Counted from the first letter of the stretch, positions 38,448-47,760 are shown. The stretch is 64,000 nt of DNA from Agromyces italicus DSM 16388 (GCF_000421545.1 NZ_ATXF01000006.1:186001-250000), one strand, 5' to 3'. A program made the numbers and translations. The notes: a model not told the origin generated them from the letters alone.

Positions 38448-38957
38448 ATGCAGGCCTCCGATGTCGTCATCCGCCCCACGACCGCCGACGACTGGCCGGC
38501 GGTACGGGCCCTGCGCATCGAGATGCTGCGCGACTTCCCGATCGCCTACGCCGAGACCCTCGAGCATGCCCTCGAGGTCGACGAGGCCGGCTGGCGACTG
38601 CGCGCCGCGCGCGGCACCACCGACGGCCAGACCTCGATCGTCGCGATCGAGGGCACGCGCTGGGTCGGCCACATGGGCGGGTACATCCCGGATGCCACGT
38701 CGGGCCCCCTGCTCGTCGGCGTCTACGTCGCACCCGACCACCGCGGCGATGCCGCGGGCGTCTCACGTCGCCTGCTCGCCGCCGTGGAGGAGTGGGCGCG
38801 CGGCTACGGCAGCACCCTGCGCCTCGAGGTGCACGAGACGAATGCGCGGGCGATCCGCTTCTACGAGAAGCTCGGATTCACCCTCACCGGCCGCAGCCGC
38901 GAGTACGAGCTCGCCCCCGGCGGCCTCGAACTCGAGATGATCAAGCCGCTCGCCTGA
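38448..38957 (+). CDS. GNAT family N-acetyltransferase
   Basis: 169 aa. VIRPTTADDWPAVRALRIEML opens a GNAT fold; the acetyl-CoA loop is VYVAPDHRGDAAGVSRRLL, and LRLEVHETNARAIRFYEKLGFTLTGR is the C-terminal motif. Acceptor unknown. TAACGT lies six bases before the ATG. Divergent from bS22. Confidence 0.9.
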   Translation: MQASDVVIRPTTADDWPAVRALRIEMLRDFPIAYAETLEHALEVDEAGWRLRAARGTTDGQTSIVAIEGTRWVGHMGGYIPDATSGPLLVGVYVAPDHRGDAAGVSRRLLAAVEEWARGYGSTLRLEVHETNARAIRFYEKLGFTLTGRSREYELAPGGLELEMIKPLA

Positions 38958-39004
38958 CGCCCCGCCACCCTGGCCCGGCCTGTGCCCGCCGGCCTCCAGA
39001 CACT

Positions 39005-39062
39005 CGAGTCGCCGAAAAGTGCTGATCCCCGCGCATGGAGGCGCGGTTTGTGGCGACTCGCG
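39005..39062. repeat. Family C inverted repeat
   Basis: CGAGTCGCCGAAAA at the left and GTGGCGACTCGCG at the right, about 30 bases apart. It lies between the convergent GNAT and DUF1772 genes and may terminate both. Confidence 0.65.
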
Positions 39063-39088
39063 CGTCAGCCGGGCGCCGCGATCGAGGG

Positions 39089-39580
39089 TCAGCGGGCGAG
39101 CGCAGCGACGACGAGGCAGGCGCAAGAGGCAGTCGAGGTGAGCGCTCGCACGTGGTTCCAGGCGAGCCATCCCGAGCGGAACCCGCGCCACGCCGCGCCG
39201 AGCGCGGCCTCGTCCGTCGCGGGCGCTGCGGCCAGGCGGTTGTTGCGCGGCACGTTCGCGGCGGCAGTGACACCGATGGCGCCGACGAGGTAGACGGCCG
39301 CGGCGGCCAGCATCAGCCAGCCCGTCCCGCCGATGCGGCCGGTGACGATGAACACGAACACGACGAGCAGGACGAGCACGGCCCCAGTGCCGAACAGCGC
39401 GAGCATGAGCGGTGGCCGCGGCGCCGTCACGTTGATCTCCCGCATCGCTCGGGCGGCGTCGGCGGGCGGCAGGCGATCGAGCCCCTGCACGACGAATCCC
39501 GAGAACGCGAAGAACACCCCCGCAACGAGGCCGGTGCCGATGATGCCGAGAACGAGGAGGCCGTGGAAGGCGACGATCAT
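39089..39580 (-). CDS. DUF1772 (anthrone oxygenase family) membrane protein
   Basis: 163 aa, four hydrophobic helices. GLVAGVFFAFSGFVVQGLDRLPP, AMREINVTAPRPPLM and AANVPRNNRLAA match DUF1772 proteins. No enzymatic role is established for bacterial members. It lies 83 bp downstream of arsR, in the same direction, and may be its target. Confidence 0.8.
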   Translation of the reverse strand: MIVAFHGLLVLGIIGTGLVAGVFFAFSGFVVQGLDRLPPADAARAMREINVTAPRPPLMLALFGTGAVLVLLVVFVFIVTGRIGGTGWLMLAAAAVYLVGAIGVTAAANVPRNNRLAAAPATDEAALGAAWRGFRSGWLAWNHVRALTSTASCACLVVAALAR

Positions 39581-39616
39581 CGCGCCAGTCTGGCGGAAAT
39601 CGCCGCGGAGCGGGAG

Positions 39617-39653
39617 CGTTTCGAGATGCTCCTCCGTCGCGCGCTCCTCGACG
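39617..39653. repeat. Family A half-element
   Basis: GCGTTTCGAGATGCTCCTCC and GCGCGCTCCTCGACGG, between arsR and the DUF1772 gene on the minus strand. Confidence 0.65.
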
Positions 39654-39663
39654 GCGGAGAGGG

Positions 39664-40092
39664 CTACTTGCGCTTGACGACCTGGGTGACCTGGTGGGCC
39701 GTGTCGGCGAAGACCTTGCCGATCGCCGAGGCGAAGGCCCATTGGTCTTCATTCAGCGAAGCCTCGTGCGCCTCGGCGCCGGCGAGCGTCGCGGCGTCGG
39801 CCGCGGCATCCGATGACATGAACGGGATCAGCCAGTCTTCGAGCGTCTCGAGCGGCCCGCGATCGAGACGGTAGTAGCGATGCTGCCCCTCTTCGCGCAC
39901 GGTCACGAGGCCCGATTCGCGGAGCACCTTCAGGTGCTTCGAGACCGTGGGCTGACTCGTGCCGAGCGCCGCGACGATCTCGGAGACGCTGATCTCGCCG
40001 CCCGACTGCGGCACCGCCGACTCTCGTTCGAGCAGCACGGCGAGGATGTCGCGCCTGGTCGCGTCCGCCACCACGTCGAAGATGTCAGCCAT
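39664..40092 (-). CDS. ArsR/SmtB-type HTH regulator
   Basis: 142 aa. Winged helix: ADATRRDILAVLLERES, ISVSEIVAALGTSQPTVSKHLKVLRESGLVTVREEGQHRYYRLD. The metal-binding ELCVCDL motif of true ArsR is absent, so the signal is something else. C-terminal extension of about 60 residues ends VTQVVKRK. The ATG is six bases after TACCCT; leaderless. Confidence 0.88.
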   Translation of the reverse strand: MADIFDVVADATRRDILAVLLERESAVPQSGGEISVSEIVAALGTSQPTVSKHLKVLRESGLVTVREEGQHRYYRLDRGPLETLEDWLIPFMSSDAAADAATLAGAEAHEASLNEDQWAFASAIGKVFADTAHQVTQVVKRK

Positions 40093-40165
40093 GCCCCAAG
40101 GGTAGTCATTCACGGCGGGGAGTACCATGACTCACGCGTTCGATGACGGCACATGAGGGGGGTCG

Positions 40166-41611
40166 ATGCGCGCACAGGGGGTGGCCCGCCTCGGTCGAGT
40201 GGACCGTCGCTCGTGGCTCGGCAAGGTGCGCGACGCCATCGACGCCCTCGTCAGGAGTTCGCCGGCGCGCTTCGCGATCCTGATCTTCGCGTCGCTGATC
40301 CTCGTCACCACGCTGCTGTTGTCGCTGCCGATCGCGCGGGCGGGCGAACGCAGCAGCACGCCCTTGGCCGACGCCTTCTTCACGGCGGTGTCGACGATCT
40401 GCGTCACCGGACTCACCACGGTCGACATGGCGACCTACTGGTCACCCTTCGGCAATGCGGTGATCATCATCGGCATGAACGTCGGCGGCATGGGCGTGCT
40501 GACGCTCGCGTCGATCCTCGGCCTCGTGATCTCGCGCCGGCTGGGGCTTCGTGCCAAGCTCATGGCCGCGAGCGACACGAACCCGTCGCGCATCCACGTC
40601 GGCCCGGTGGCTGAGCGCCAGGCGATCCGCCTGGGAGAGGTGGGTGGCCTGCTCGTCACCGTCGCAGTGAGCACGCTGATGATCGAGACGGTGATCATGC
40701 TCGGGATGATTCCGAGCGTGCTCGCCGCGGGACACGACCTCGGCACCAGCGTCTGGTATTCGGCGTACTACTCGGTGAGCGCGTTCACGAACACCGGATT
40801 CGCCCCCAACGTGGCCGGACCCGTCGAGTTCTTCGACGACTACTGGTTCCAGTCGCTCATGATGATCGCGGTCTTCCTCGGCAGCCTCGGGTTTCCCGTG
40901 ATCTTCGCGCTCGCGCGGGCATGGCGGAGTCCGCGCCGGTGGAGCGTGCACGTCAAGCTCACCCTCGCGACCACCGGAATCCTCTTCGCGCTCGGTGCAC
41001 TCGCGTTCCTCGTGCTCGAGTACGACAACCCGAAGACCTATGGCAGCTTCGGGTTCGGCAAGACCCTGTTCGAGGCCCTGTTCATGTCGACGATGACCCG
41101 CTCGGGCGGCTTCTCCACCATCGACATGGCCGATCTCTACCCATCAAGCCTGCTGGTCTCAGACATGCTCATGTTCGTCGGCGGAGGCTCGGCGTCGACC
41201 GCAGGCGGCATCAAGGTGACGACGCTCGCGGTGCTGTTCCTCGCCGCGTTCGCCGAGGCGCGGGGCGCGCCCTCGATGGAGGCGTTCGGCCGGCGCATCC
41301 CGCGCGACATCCTGCGCCTCGCAGTGAGCGTCGTGCTGTGGGGCGCCACGATCGTGGCGGTCTCCACGATCATCCTGACCCAGATGACGAAGGCCCCGCT
41401 CGACTTCGTGCTGTTCGACGTGATCTCGGGCTTCGCCACCTGCGGCCTGTCGACCGGATTCACCTTCGACCTCCCGCCTGAGGGCAAGTACGTCATGGCC
41501 GCGACCATGTTCATGGGCCGCGTCGGCACCGTGACCCTCGCCGCCGCGCTCGCCGCGAGTCAGCGACGACAACTGTTCAAACGACCGGAAGAGAGGCCCA
41601 TCGTTGGTTGA
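40166..41611 (+). CDS. ktrB: TrkH/KtrB-type potassium channel subunit
   Basis: 481 aa with the four M-P-M repeats. Selectivity loops: TICVTGLTTVDM, SAFTNTGFAPN, MTRSGGFSTIDM and SGFATCGLSTGF, each with its filter glycine. STAGGIKVTTLAVL is conserved. It moves K+ across the membrane under control of the RCK subunit encoded next (8-base overlap). Whether it is called TrkH or KtrB depends on phylogeny; the single-RCK partner favours Ktr. Confidence 0.92.
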   Translation: MRAQGVARLGRVDRRSWLGKVRDAIDALVRSSPARFAILIFASLILVTTLLLSLPIARAGERSSTPLADAFFTAVSTICVTGLTTVDMATYWSPFGNAVIIIGMNVGGMGVLTLASILGLVISRRLGLRAKLMAASDTNPSRIHVGPVAERQAIRLGEVGGLLVTVAVSTLMIETVIMLGMIPSVLAAGHDLGTSVWYSAYYSVSAFTNTGFAPNVAGPVEFFDDYWFQSLMMIAVFLGSLGFPVIFALARAWRSPRRWSVHVKLTLATTGILFALGALAFLVLEYDNPKTYGSFGFGKTLFEALFMSTMTRSGGFSTIDMADLYPSSLLVSDMLMFVGGGSASTAGGIKVTTLAVLFLAAFAEARGAPSMEAFGRRIPRDILRLAVSVVLWGATIVAVSTIILTQMTKAPLDFVLFDVISGFATCGLSTGFTFDLPPEGKYVMAATMFMGRVGTVTLAAALAASQRRQLFKRPEERPIVG

Positions 41612-42272
41612 CAAGATCAGGCACGACGCCCCGGTGCTCGTGATCGGCCTCGGCCGGTTCGGCGCAGCCACCGCAGGCCAGCTCGACCGCCTCGGCCGAG
41701 AGGTGCTCGCGGTCGACACCGACGAGAATCTCGTGCAGAAGTGGTCGGAGCGGGTCACGCACGCCGTGGTCGCCGATGCGAAGAACCTCGACGCGCTGCG
41801 CCAGATCGGCGCCCAGGACTTCTCGATCGCGGTCTGCGCGGTCGGGTCGTCGATCGAGGCATCCGTGCTCATCACCGCGAACCTCGTAGACCTCAAGATC
41901 CCGCAGATCTGGGCGAAGGCGATCTCGGCGTCGCACGGAAAGATCCTTCAGCGCATCGGCGCGAACCACGTCATCTATCCCGAGCGCGAGGCCGGCGAGC
42001 GAACCGCGCACCTCGTGTCGGGCCGAATGCTCGACTTCATCGAGTTCGACGACGACTTCGCGCTGGTGAAGATGTACCCGCCGAAGCCGATCCGCGGCAA
42101 GAACCTCACCGAGTCGGGCGTGCGCTCGAAGCACCGGGTCACCGTGGTCGGCGTGAAGAGCCCCGGCAAGCCCTTCACCTACGCGACCGAGAACACGGTG
42201 GTGTCGAACCACGACCTCATCATCGTGTCGGGCACCGAGGGCGACATCGAGAAGTTCGCGGCGCTCGAGTAG
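41604..42272 (+). CDS. ktrA: TrkA/KtrA regulatory subunit
   Basis: 222 aa. RCK N domain with Rossmann VIGLGRFGAATAGQL and the acidic strand end AVDTDE, then a TrkA_C domain (FALVKMYPPKPIRGKNLTES). It gates the channel in response to nucleotides; the TrkA_C domain binds c-di-AMP in related systems. The TTG start is preceded by GAGAGG and lies within the last codons of ktrB. Confidence 0.92.
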   Translation: MVDKIRHDAPVLVIGLGRFGAATAGQLDRLGREVLAVDTDENLVQKWSERVTHAVVADAKNLDALRQIGAQDFSIAVCAVGSSIEASVLITANLVDLKIPQIWAKAISASHGKILQRIGANHVIYPEREAGERTAHLVSGRMLDFIEFDDDFALVKMYPPKPIRGKNLTESGVRSKHRVTVVGVKSPGKPFTYATENTVVSNHDLIIVSGTEGDIEKFAALE

Positions 42273-42297
42273 GCGAGAACACCGCTCAGCACCGTTC

Positions 42298-42379
42298 GTG
42301 CGACTTCACGATGTGGAATCGCGCGCATGGCTGCACCCACCGGTCTCGAGGAACGACTTGTGCGACTTCACGATGTGGA
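42298..42379 (+). repeat. 20-bp direct repeat, possibly degenerate family B
   Basis: GTGCGACTTCACGATGTGGA at 42298-42317 and 42360-42379, identical, 62 bp apart. It resembles the family B right arm (GCGCGACATCACGATG). A lone family B arm, CCGTTTGCGCGACGTCGCGC, follows at about 42415. Confidence 0.75.
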
Positions 42380-42476
42380 GTCACACGAATGGCGTGAAGA
42401 GTGGTCGCTATGAGCCGTTTGCGCGACGTCGCGCAGGTGGGGCGCCGTGGCGGGCGTTAGGAACCCGTTAGCAAGA

Positions 42477-42505
42477 TTCACAAATTTGTGAAACCGGCGT
42501 AGCAT
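42477..42505 (+). promoter_or_regulatory. Promoter with overlapping perfect palindrome
   Basis: TTCACAAATTTGTGAA (42477-42492) is a perfect 16-bp palindrome. Its first six bases can serve as -35 (TTCACA), with TAGCAT (42500-42505) as -10 after 17 bp and the ATG seven bases on. It is a likely operator for the MarR-like gene at the end of the operon. Confidence 0.7.
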
Positions 42506-42512
42506 CTCGCTC

Positions 42513-43469
42513 ATGACGACAGTGATCAGCGCCGCGGGCCTCCAGAAGCGGTTCGGCCGCACCGTCGCGCTCGACGGGCTCGACCTCGACGTCCAGTCCG
42601 GCGAGGTGCACGGGTTCCTCGGCCCGAACGGCGCAGGCAAGTCCACCACCATCCGCATCCTCCTCGGCCTCGCCCGGACCTCGGGCGGCACGGCCGCGCT
42701 GTTCGGCGAGAACCCGTGGAAGCACGCCGCAGAACTCCACCGGCGGGTCGCCTACGTGCCGGGCGACGTGAGCCTCTGGCCGAACCTCACCGGCGGCGAG
42801 GCGATCGACCTGCTCGCGCGACTGCGCGGTGGCACCGGCGACAGGGCCGGCTACGCCGCCCGCAAGCAGCGGCTCCTCGAGGTCTTCGACTTCGACCCCC
42901 GCAAGAAGGGCCGCGCCTACTCGAAGGGCAACCGCCAGAAGGTCGCCCTCATCGCCGCGTTCGCGACACCCGCCGAGCTCTACATCCTCGACGAGCCGAC
43001 GAGCGGCCTCGACCCGCTCATGGAGCAGGTGTTCAACCGCGAGATCGCGCGCGTGGCGGGCGAGGGTGCGACCGTGCTGCTCTCGAGCCACATCCTCTCC
43101 GAGGTCGAGGAGCTGTGCGACCGGGTCAGCATCATCCGAGCGGGCAAGACCGTCGAATCGGGCACCCTCGCCGAGCTCCGCCACCTCACCCGCACCGAGA
43201 TCGCGTTCGCCGCCGACGGCCTCGACCCCGCCGCACTCGCCGCCGAGATCGACCGCATCCCCGATGCGCACGACCTCGTCATCGACCACGGCCGGGCGAG
43301 CTTCACCGTCGACAGCGACCGCGTGGCATCCGTGCTGCCCGAACTCACCCGGCTCGAGGTGCGCGCCCTCACCGTCTCGCCGCCGTCGCTCGAAGAGCTG
43401 TTCCTGCGCCACTACGGCGACGAACTGACCGAGCGCGTGGCCGAACCCGTGGAGGGGGCCCGCGCATGA
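42513..43469 (+). CDS. ABC transporter ATP-binding protein
   Basis: 318 aa. Walker A LGPNGAGKSTTIRIL, signature YSKGNRQKVALIAAF, Walker B LYILDEPTSGLDPL, switch His in SSHILSEVEEL. The C-terminal extension, ending LEELFLRHYGDEL, is typical of drug-export ATPases. It ends in the permease start (ATGA overlap). The last residues EPVEG recall a repeat-encoded peptide also present in KdpB. Confidence 0.92.
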   Translation: MTTVISAAGLQKRFGRTVALDGLDLDVQSGEVHGFLGPNGAGKSTTIRILLGLARTSGGTAALFGENPWKHAAELHRRVAYVPGDVSLWPNLTGGEAIDLLARLRGGTGDRAGYAARKQRLLEVFDFDPRKKGRAYSKGNRQKVALIAAFATPAELYILDEPTSGLDPLMEQVFNREIARVAGEGATVLLSSHILSEVEELCDRVSIIRAGKTVESGTLAELRHLTRTEIAFAADGLDPAALAAEIDRIPDAHDLVIDHGRASFTVDSDRVASVLPELTRLEVRALTVSPPSLEELFLRHYGDELTERVAEPVEGARA

Positions 43470-45088
43470 CCGCCTTCGGCACGCTGCTTCGGCAGCGGTT
43501 GCGCCGCGACCGCCTGCAACTCGCGCTCTGGCTCGTCGGCACCGCGCTGCTCGCGTACTCGTCGGTGGCCGCCGTCGCCGACACGTACGGCAGCGAGTCC
43601 GAGCGCAGCGAGATCCTGCAGCTCGCGACCGCGAGCCGCACGATCCTCGTGTTCCGCGGCACGCCGAACGGCCCCGAGCTCGGCGCCTTCCTGTTCTTCC
43701 AGATCTTCGCCTGGCTCGCGCTCATGGGCGGCCTCATGAGCACCTTCCTCGTGACACGGCACACCCGCGCCGAGGAGGAGCAGGGGCGCGCCGAGCTGAT
43801 CGCCGCGACCCCGGCCGGACGGGTCGCACCGACGGTCGCGACGCTCGTGCTCGGCGTACTCGCGAACCTCGCGCTCGGAGCGCTCGTCGCCCTCGCGTTC
43901 ATCGTCGGCGGGCTCGAGGCCGCCGGCTCGTGGGTCGCCGGCGCGGCGATCGCCGCGAGCGGCATCGCGTTCGTCGCGATCGGGTTGCTCGCGGCGCAAC
44001 TGTTCCGCACCTCGCGCGGGGCGAACGGGGCGGGTGTCGCAGCGGTCGTCGGCGCCTACCTGCTGCGCGGCATCGGGGATGCCTCGGGCACGCCTTCGTC
44101 GGATCTGCTGCACGTGACTCCGGCGTGGCCGAGTCTGCTCTCGCCGATCGGGTGGGGCCAGGCGACCGGCGCGTACGTGGAGAACGACGTCGCGCCGCTC
44201 ATGCTCGCGCTCGGGTTCACGGCCGTGCTCGTCGGCGTCGTCTTCTGGCTTCAGTCGGTGCGCGACCAGGGGGCGAGCCTCTTGCCTGGCCGCAACGGAC
44301 GGGCCGCCGCGGGCCCCGCCCTGTCGAACTCCTTCGGCTTGGCGTGGCGGCTCAACGTCTCGACGCTCATCGCGTGGGCGGTCGGCGGCGCCGTCGCCGG
44401 CCTCACCGCGAGCTCGCTCTCAGAACTCGTCGCGCAGCTCGGCGGCGAAGCCCCAGAGATCGCCGACACGCTCCAGGCGGCGCTCGGCGGCGGCGCCACC
44501 CTCGAGCAGGCGTTCATCGCCACCTTCTTCGGCATCATCGGGGTGCTCGCCGCGTGCAGCGCCGTGCAGGTCGGAATCCGCGCGCGCCAGGAGGAGGCGC
44601 ACGGCACCGCCGAGCAGGTGCTCGCCACTGCCGTGCCGCGCACGCGCTGGCTGCTCGAGTACTGGTTCGTCGGGGTGATCGTCATCGTGGTCGTGCTCGC
44701 CGCCGCGTGGCTCGCGGGGCTGGCGGGCGCCGCGACATCCGATGGCGCCGATGAACTCGTGCCGCTCATCTCGCAGGCCGCCCTCGCCCAGTTGCCGGTC
44801 TCGCTCGTGTTCCTCGGGCTCGTGCTGCTCGCGTTCGTCTGGATGCCGCGCCTGACGATCGTGCTCGGCTGGGTGCTCGTCGGCGGCGCGGCGATCCTCG
44901 GCACCTTCGGCCCGCTGCTCGGCGCACCCGACTGGCTCACCGATCTCTCGCCGTTCACCCACTCCCCCGTTCCGACGGGCGATGACGTCGACTGGGCAGG
45001 CGGGTTCTGGATGCTCGCGATCGGACTGGTCGCGGCAGCCCTCGCCGTCGCCTCGATGCGACGCCGCGAGCTCACGACGGCCGGTTGA
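43466..45088 (+). CDS. Polyketide-antibiotic-exporter-like ABC permease
   Basis: 540 aa with about twelve hydrophobic helices, a double-length permease made of two six-helix halves. The first half has VTRHTRAEEEQGRAELIAATPAGR, the second RARQEEAHGTAEQVLATAVPRTRW, a repeated ABC-2 motif. This matches actinobacterial exporters annotated for polyketide antibiotics. Substrate unknown. Confidence 0.88.
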   Translation: MTAFGTLLRQRLRRDRLQLALWLVGTALLAYSSVAAVADTYGSESERSEILQLATASRTILVFRGTPNGPELGAFLFFQIFAWLALMGGLMSTFLVTRHTRAEEEQGRAELIAATPAGRVAPTVATLVLGVLANLALGALVALAFIVGGLEAAGSWVAGAAIAASGIAFVAIGLLAAQLFRTSRGANGAGVAAVVGAYLLRGIGDASGTPSSDLLHVTPAWPSLLSPIGWGQATGAYVENDVAPLMLALGFTAVLVGVVFWLQSVRDQGASLLPGRNGRAAAGPALSNSFGLAWRLNVSTLIAWAVGGAVAGLTASSLSELVAQLGGEAPEIADTLQAALGGGATLEQAFIATFFGIIGVLAACSAVQVGIRARQEEAHGTAEQVLATAVPRTRWLLEYWFVGVIVIVVVLAAAWLAGLAGAATSDGADELVPLISQAALAQLPVSLVFLGLVLLAFVWMPRLTIVLGWVLVGGAAILGTFGPLLGAPDWLTDLSPFTHSPVPTGDDVDWAGGFWMLAIGLVAAALAVASMRRRELTTAG

Positions 45089-45114
45089 GCCGGGCACCCT
45101 GAGAGAATCGAAGG

Positions 45115-45600
45115 ATGGCGCGCGACGAGCAGGCACTGAGCACGGCGGTCGAACAGTCGGCCGCCGTGCTCACCGCCGCGGGCTTTCCGAAGATGCCGGC
45201 GCGTGTGCTGATGGCCCTGCTCGTCGCCGACGAGGGCGGGCTCACGGCGTCCGAACTCGGCGAGTCGCTCGGCGTGAGCGCCGCCGCGATCTCGGGCGCG
45301 GTCAGGTACCTGCGCTCGCTCGGCATCATCCACCGGATGCCCCATCCCGGTAGTCGGCGCGAACGCTGGGAGATCTTCGACGACGCCTGGTACACGGCGC
45401 TCGCCGGCAAAAACTCGGTCTACGGCACCTTCGCCGAGACGGCGGCGCAGGCGATCGATGCGATCGGCGACCCCTCGTCGGCGGGCGCCCGGCGCACGGG
45501 CGAGATGGTCGCGTTCTTCCGCTTCATCGAGGGCAGGATGCCCGGACTGCTCGCCGAGTGGGAGGCTCTGCGCGGCGCCGGTGCCCCGGTGGTCGAGTAG
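45115..45600 (+). CDS. MarR/GbsR-like transcriptional regulator
   Basis: 161 aa. LMALLVADEGGLTASELGES, LGVSAAAISGAVRYLRSLGIIHRM and SRRERWEIFDDAWYTAL form a GbsR/MarR winged helix typical of regulators sited next to such exporters. GAGAAT lies six bases before the ATG. It is third in the operon and probably represses the palindrome-bearing promoter upstream of the ATPase. Confidence 0.88.
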   Translation: MARDEQALSTAVEQSAAVLTAAGFPKMPARVLMALLVADEGGLTASELGESLGVSAAAISGAVRYLRSLGIIHRMPHPGSRRERWEIFDDAWYTALAGKNSVYGTFAETAAQAIDAIGDPSSAGARRTGEMVAFFRFIEGRMPGLLAEWEALRGAGAPVVE

Positions 45601-45688
45601 CGCCAGCCCGGTGGTCGCGAGCGCCAGGCCGGTGGTCGCACCGGCTCGGTGGTCGAGTAGCGAGCGCCAGCGAGCGTATCGAGACCCC
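45590..45688. repeat. Degenerate repeat cluster related to family A
   Basis: GGTGGTCGAGTAGCGCCAGC, GGTGGTCGCGAGCGCCAG and GGTGGTCGAGTAGCGAGCGC recur within 100 bp, the last followed by CGTATCGAGACC. The first copy overlaps the end of the regulator gene and supplies its last codons. Confidence 0.65.
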
Positions 45689-45758
45689 CTCGCGCGATTT
45701 CGACCGCGTATGCCACTGCCGATATGGTGTCTCCACAGGTACATGCTGGGGAGGGCAC

Positions 45759-46073
45759 GTGACCGATGTCGCGATCGAGAAGGCGGCGCTCGAGGGCGCG
45801 ATCATCAACGTCGATGCCACGCTCGGGCAGTACGTCGCGTACGCGAACGATCTGTGGGCGCGCGACACCGGCGTCGGCAACCCGGTCGGCAGGACCGCGC
45901 TCCGCGTGATGCTCGAGAACGCATTGGGGCAGGCAGCGCTCGAGGTACGCGATCATCACGCATCCGGGGTCGCGATCAGCGGGAGGCTCCGCGAGATCAA
46001 CGAGTCGTTCGATGCGCTCGACGTTTCGCTCGGCGCGGGATGGGACGACGACTCTGTCGCTGATTTCGCCTAA
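45759..46073 (+). CDS. Small helical protein upstream of the DUF1023 hydrolase
   Basis: 104 aa, no signal peptide, predicted mostly helical (EKAALEGAIINVDATLGQYV, ALRVMLENALGQAALEV). Size and position resemble the small WXG100/ESX-like partners often found before DUF1023 proteins, but no WXG motif is present, so this is only a contextual guess. GTG start with GGGGAGGG about seven bases upstream. The next gene's start lies within its last 62 bases. Confidence 0.6.
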   Translation: MTDVAIEKAALEGAIINVDATLGQYVAYANDLWARDTGVGNPVGRTALRVMLENALGQAALEVRDHHASGVAISGRLREINESFDALDVSLGAGWDDDSVADFA

Positions 46074-47760
46074 CCGCGGGTGGTCGCTCGAACGCATCGA
46101 CTACGACAGTGGTCAGCTCGAGAGCATCCATCGGGACATTTCGGAGCTCATCGACGAAGCCGGCAACGCGCGCATCGTCCTTCGAAACGTCCAGCTCGGG
46201 CTCGAGGGTCGCGGCGCCAGCATCAGACGTGTGAAATCCGAGTCGGGGGCGCTGGCCACGAGCATCGTCCCGACCGTCGCATGGCTCCGCCGCGTCGCGA
46301 GCGTCGTGCGCGAGTACGGCGAGGCCGTTGCACTGTATGCCCGTGACGCCAACGCTCTGATCGACGAAGTCGAAGCCGCGCATCGTGCGTTCCAAGATGC
46401 CGATTCCGCTCTCGGCGCCGCCGAATCCGAGCAAGCGACGACGGAGAACGGCAGCGATGCAGCCGCCGCGCGGCGCGCAACGTCGAACGTCGACGACGCC
46501 CAGAGCGCTCTGTCGGGCGCGCAGACCACGCTGAACGATCTCTGGGACCAGTGGGAGAGGGCATACGCACGCTGGGACGATGCCTACGGTGCTGCGATCG
46601 CCGCACTGGTCAACGTCGATGGGCGGACCCTCAGCGCATCCCCACTCGGCGCGTCGACCCTCGCCGCGGTCGACGCACTCGCGAACGCCGATTCGCCGGA
46701 CGAGGTCGCCCGGGTGTGGGACGACCTGTCGGAGGCACAGCGCGACGCGCTGCGGCGCACGCACCCCGAGTTCATCGGCAATCTCGAGGGCATCCCGTAC
46801 CTGGATCGGTTTGTTGCGAATCGGGCGGTCTACGACGCGACGGTCAAGGCGGGACCCTACGGCGAACCGCTGGACTCGCAACTGGAAAGCCTCAAGCGGG
46901 AACTCAACTCCTTCGACGGTCAGCTGCTCATGTTCCACCCCTTGGAAGAGCCTCAGGCGACCGCAGCCGTCATGTACGGCGTACGCATCTCGGACGACGA
47001 CGGCAACCCGATCGACCCTCTGGAAGGGATCACGAACGTGAACGTCCTCGTGGGCGGGATGTTCTCGAGCCTGGGAGATCTCAAGGCGTGGGGGAAGAGC
47101 GCGCGCGACCTCGACGAGTTCGCCGACGCCTACGGCAACGGCGTCCGCTCGGCCACCATCGCCTGGTACGGTTACGATTCCCCGAATCTCGCGACGGAGC
47201 ACACGATGGGCTCTGCAACCGAAGGCTCCGCGACGCTGACGCAATCGCTGCTCGGACTCGACACCGCGGTGTCGGCGGCGGTCACGACCTCGGTGATCGG
47301 GCACTCGTACGGCAGCACCACGGCGTTCCTCGCCGTCGGCGGGGCGGAGGGCGACCTCGGCGTCGACCGACTCGTCGCCGTCGGTTCCGCCGGCGTGCCC
47401 GACGGATACCACGCCGGCTGGACGGGCGACGATCCGATGGACTACTCCGACATCGAGGTCTTCGCCTCCCGTGCGCCGGGAGACATCGTCGCACGCTACG
47501 GCGAGCACAGCTCGTTCGGGCATGGGACGGACCCGGAGACGCTTCCGGGTGCGATCAGTTTCGAGAGCGACGGGGGCGAGGTACCTGCGCTCAACGGCGG
47601 CACGGAGTACGGCCTCGGGACCCCCGGGCATGCCGCGCACGACGGCGGCAATGCCCCAGCATGGGGCTGGTGGGAGCAGGACAACGGCTACCTGTCACGG
47701 GACTCAGAATCGTTCCGTAACATTGCCAACGTCGTCGCCAACGGGGAGCCGCTCCGGTGA
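46012..47760 (+). CDS. DUF1023-type alpha/beta hydrolase
   Basis: 582 aa. Residues about 40-200 are long charged and Ala-rich helices (coiled-coil-like, SALGAAESEQATTEN). The C-terminal half is an alpha/beta hydrolase with the nucleophile elbow VIGHSYGSTTAFLA (Ser near 431) and a late GTPGHAAHDGG. This is the PF06259-like arrangement common in actinobacteria, often near type VII secretion-like genes. Substrate unknown; serine esterase or lipase chemistry is expected. The start is uncertain: ATG 46012 is the only upstream start in frame and gives a 62-base overlap. Confidence 0.78.
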   Translation: MRSTFRSARDGTTTLSLISPNRGWSLERIDYDSGQLESIHRDISELIDEAGNARIVLRNVQLGLEGRGASIRRVKSESGALATSIVPTVAWLRRVASVVREYGEAVALYARDANALIDEVEAAHRAFQDADSALGAAESEQATTENGSDAAAARRATSNVDDAQSALSGAQTTLNDLWDQWERAYARWDDAYGAAIAALVNVDGRTLSASPLGASTLAAVDALANADSPDEVARVWDDLSEAQRDALRRTHPEFIGNLEGIPYLDRFVANRAVYDATVKAGPYGEPLDSQLESLKRELNSFDGQLLMFHPLEEPQATAAVMYGVRISDDDGNPIDPLEGITNVNVLVGGMFSSLGDLKAWGKSARDLDEFADAYGNGVRSATIAWYGYDSPNLATEHTMGSATEGSATLTQSLLGLDTAVSAAVTTSVIGHSYGSTTAFLAVGGAEGDLGVDRLVAVGSAGVPDGYHAGWTGDDPMDYSDIEVFASRAPGDIVARYGEHSSFGHGTDPETLPGAISFESDGGEVPALNGGTEYGLGTPGHAAHDGGNAPAWGWWEQDNGYLSRDSESFRNIANVVANGEPLR

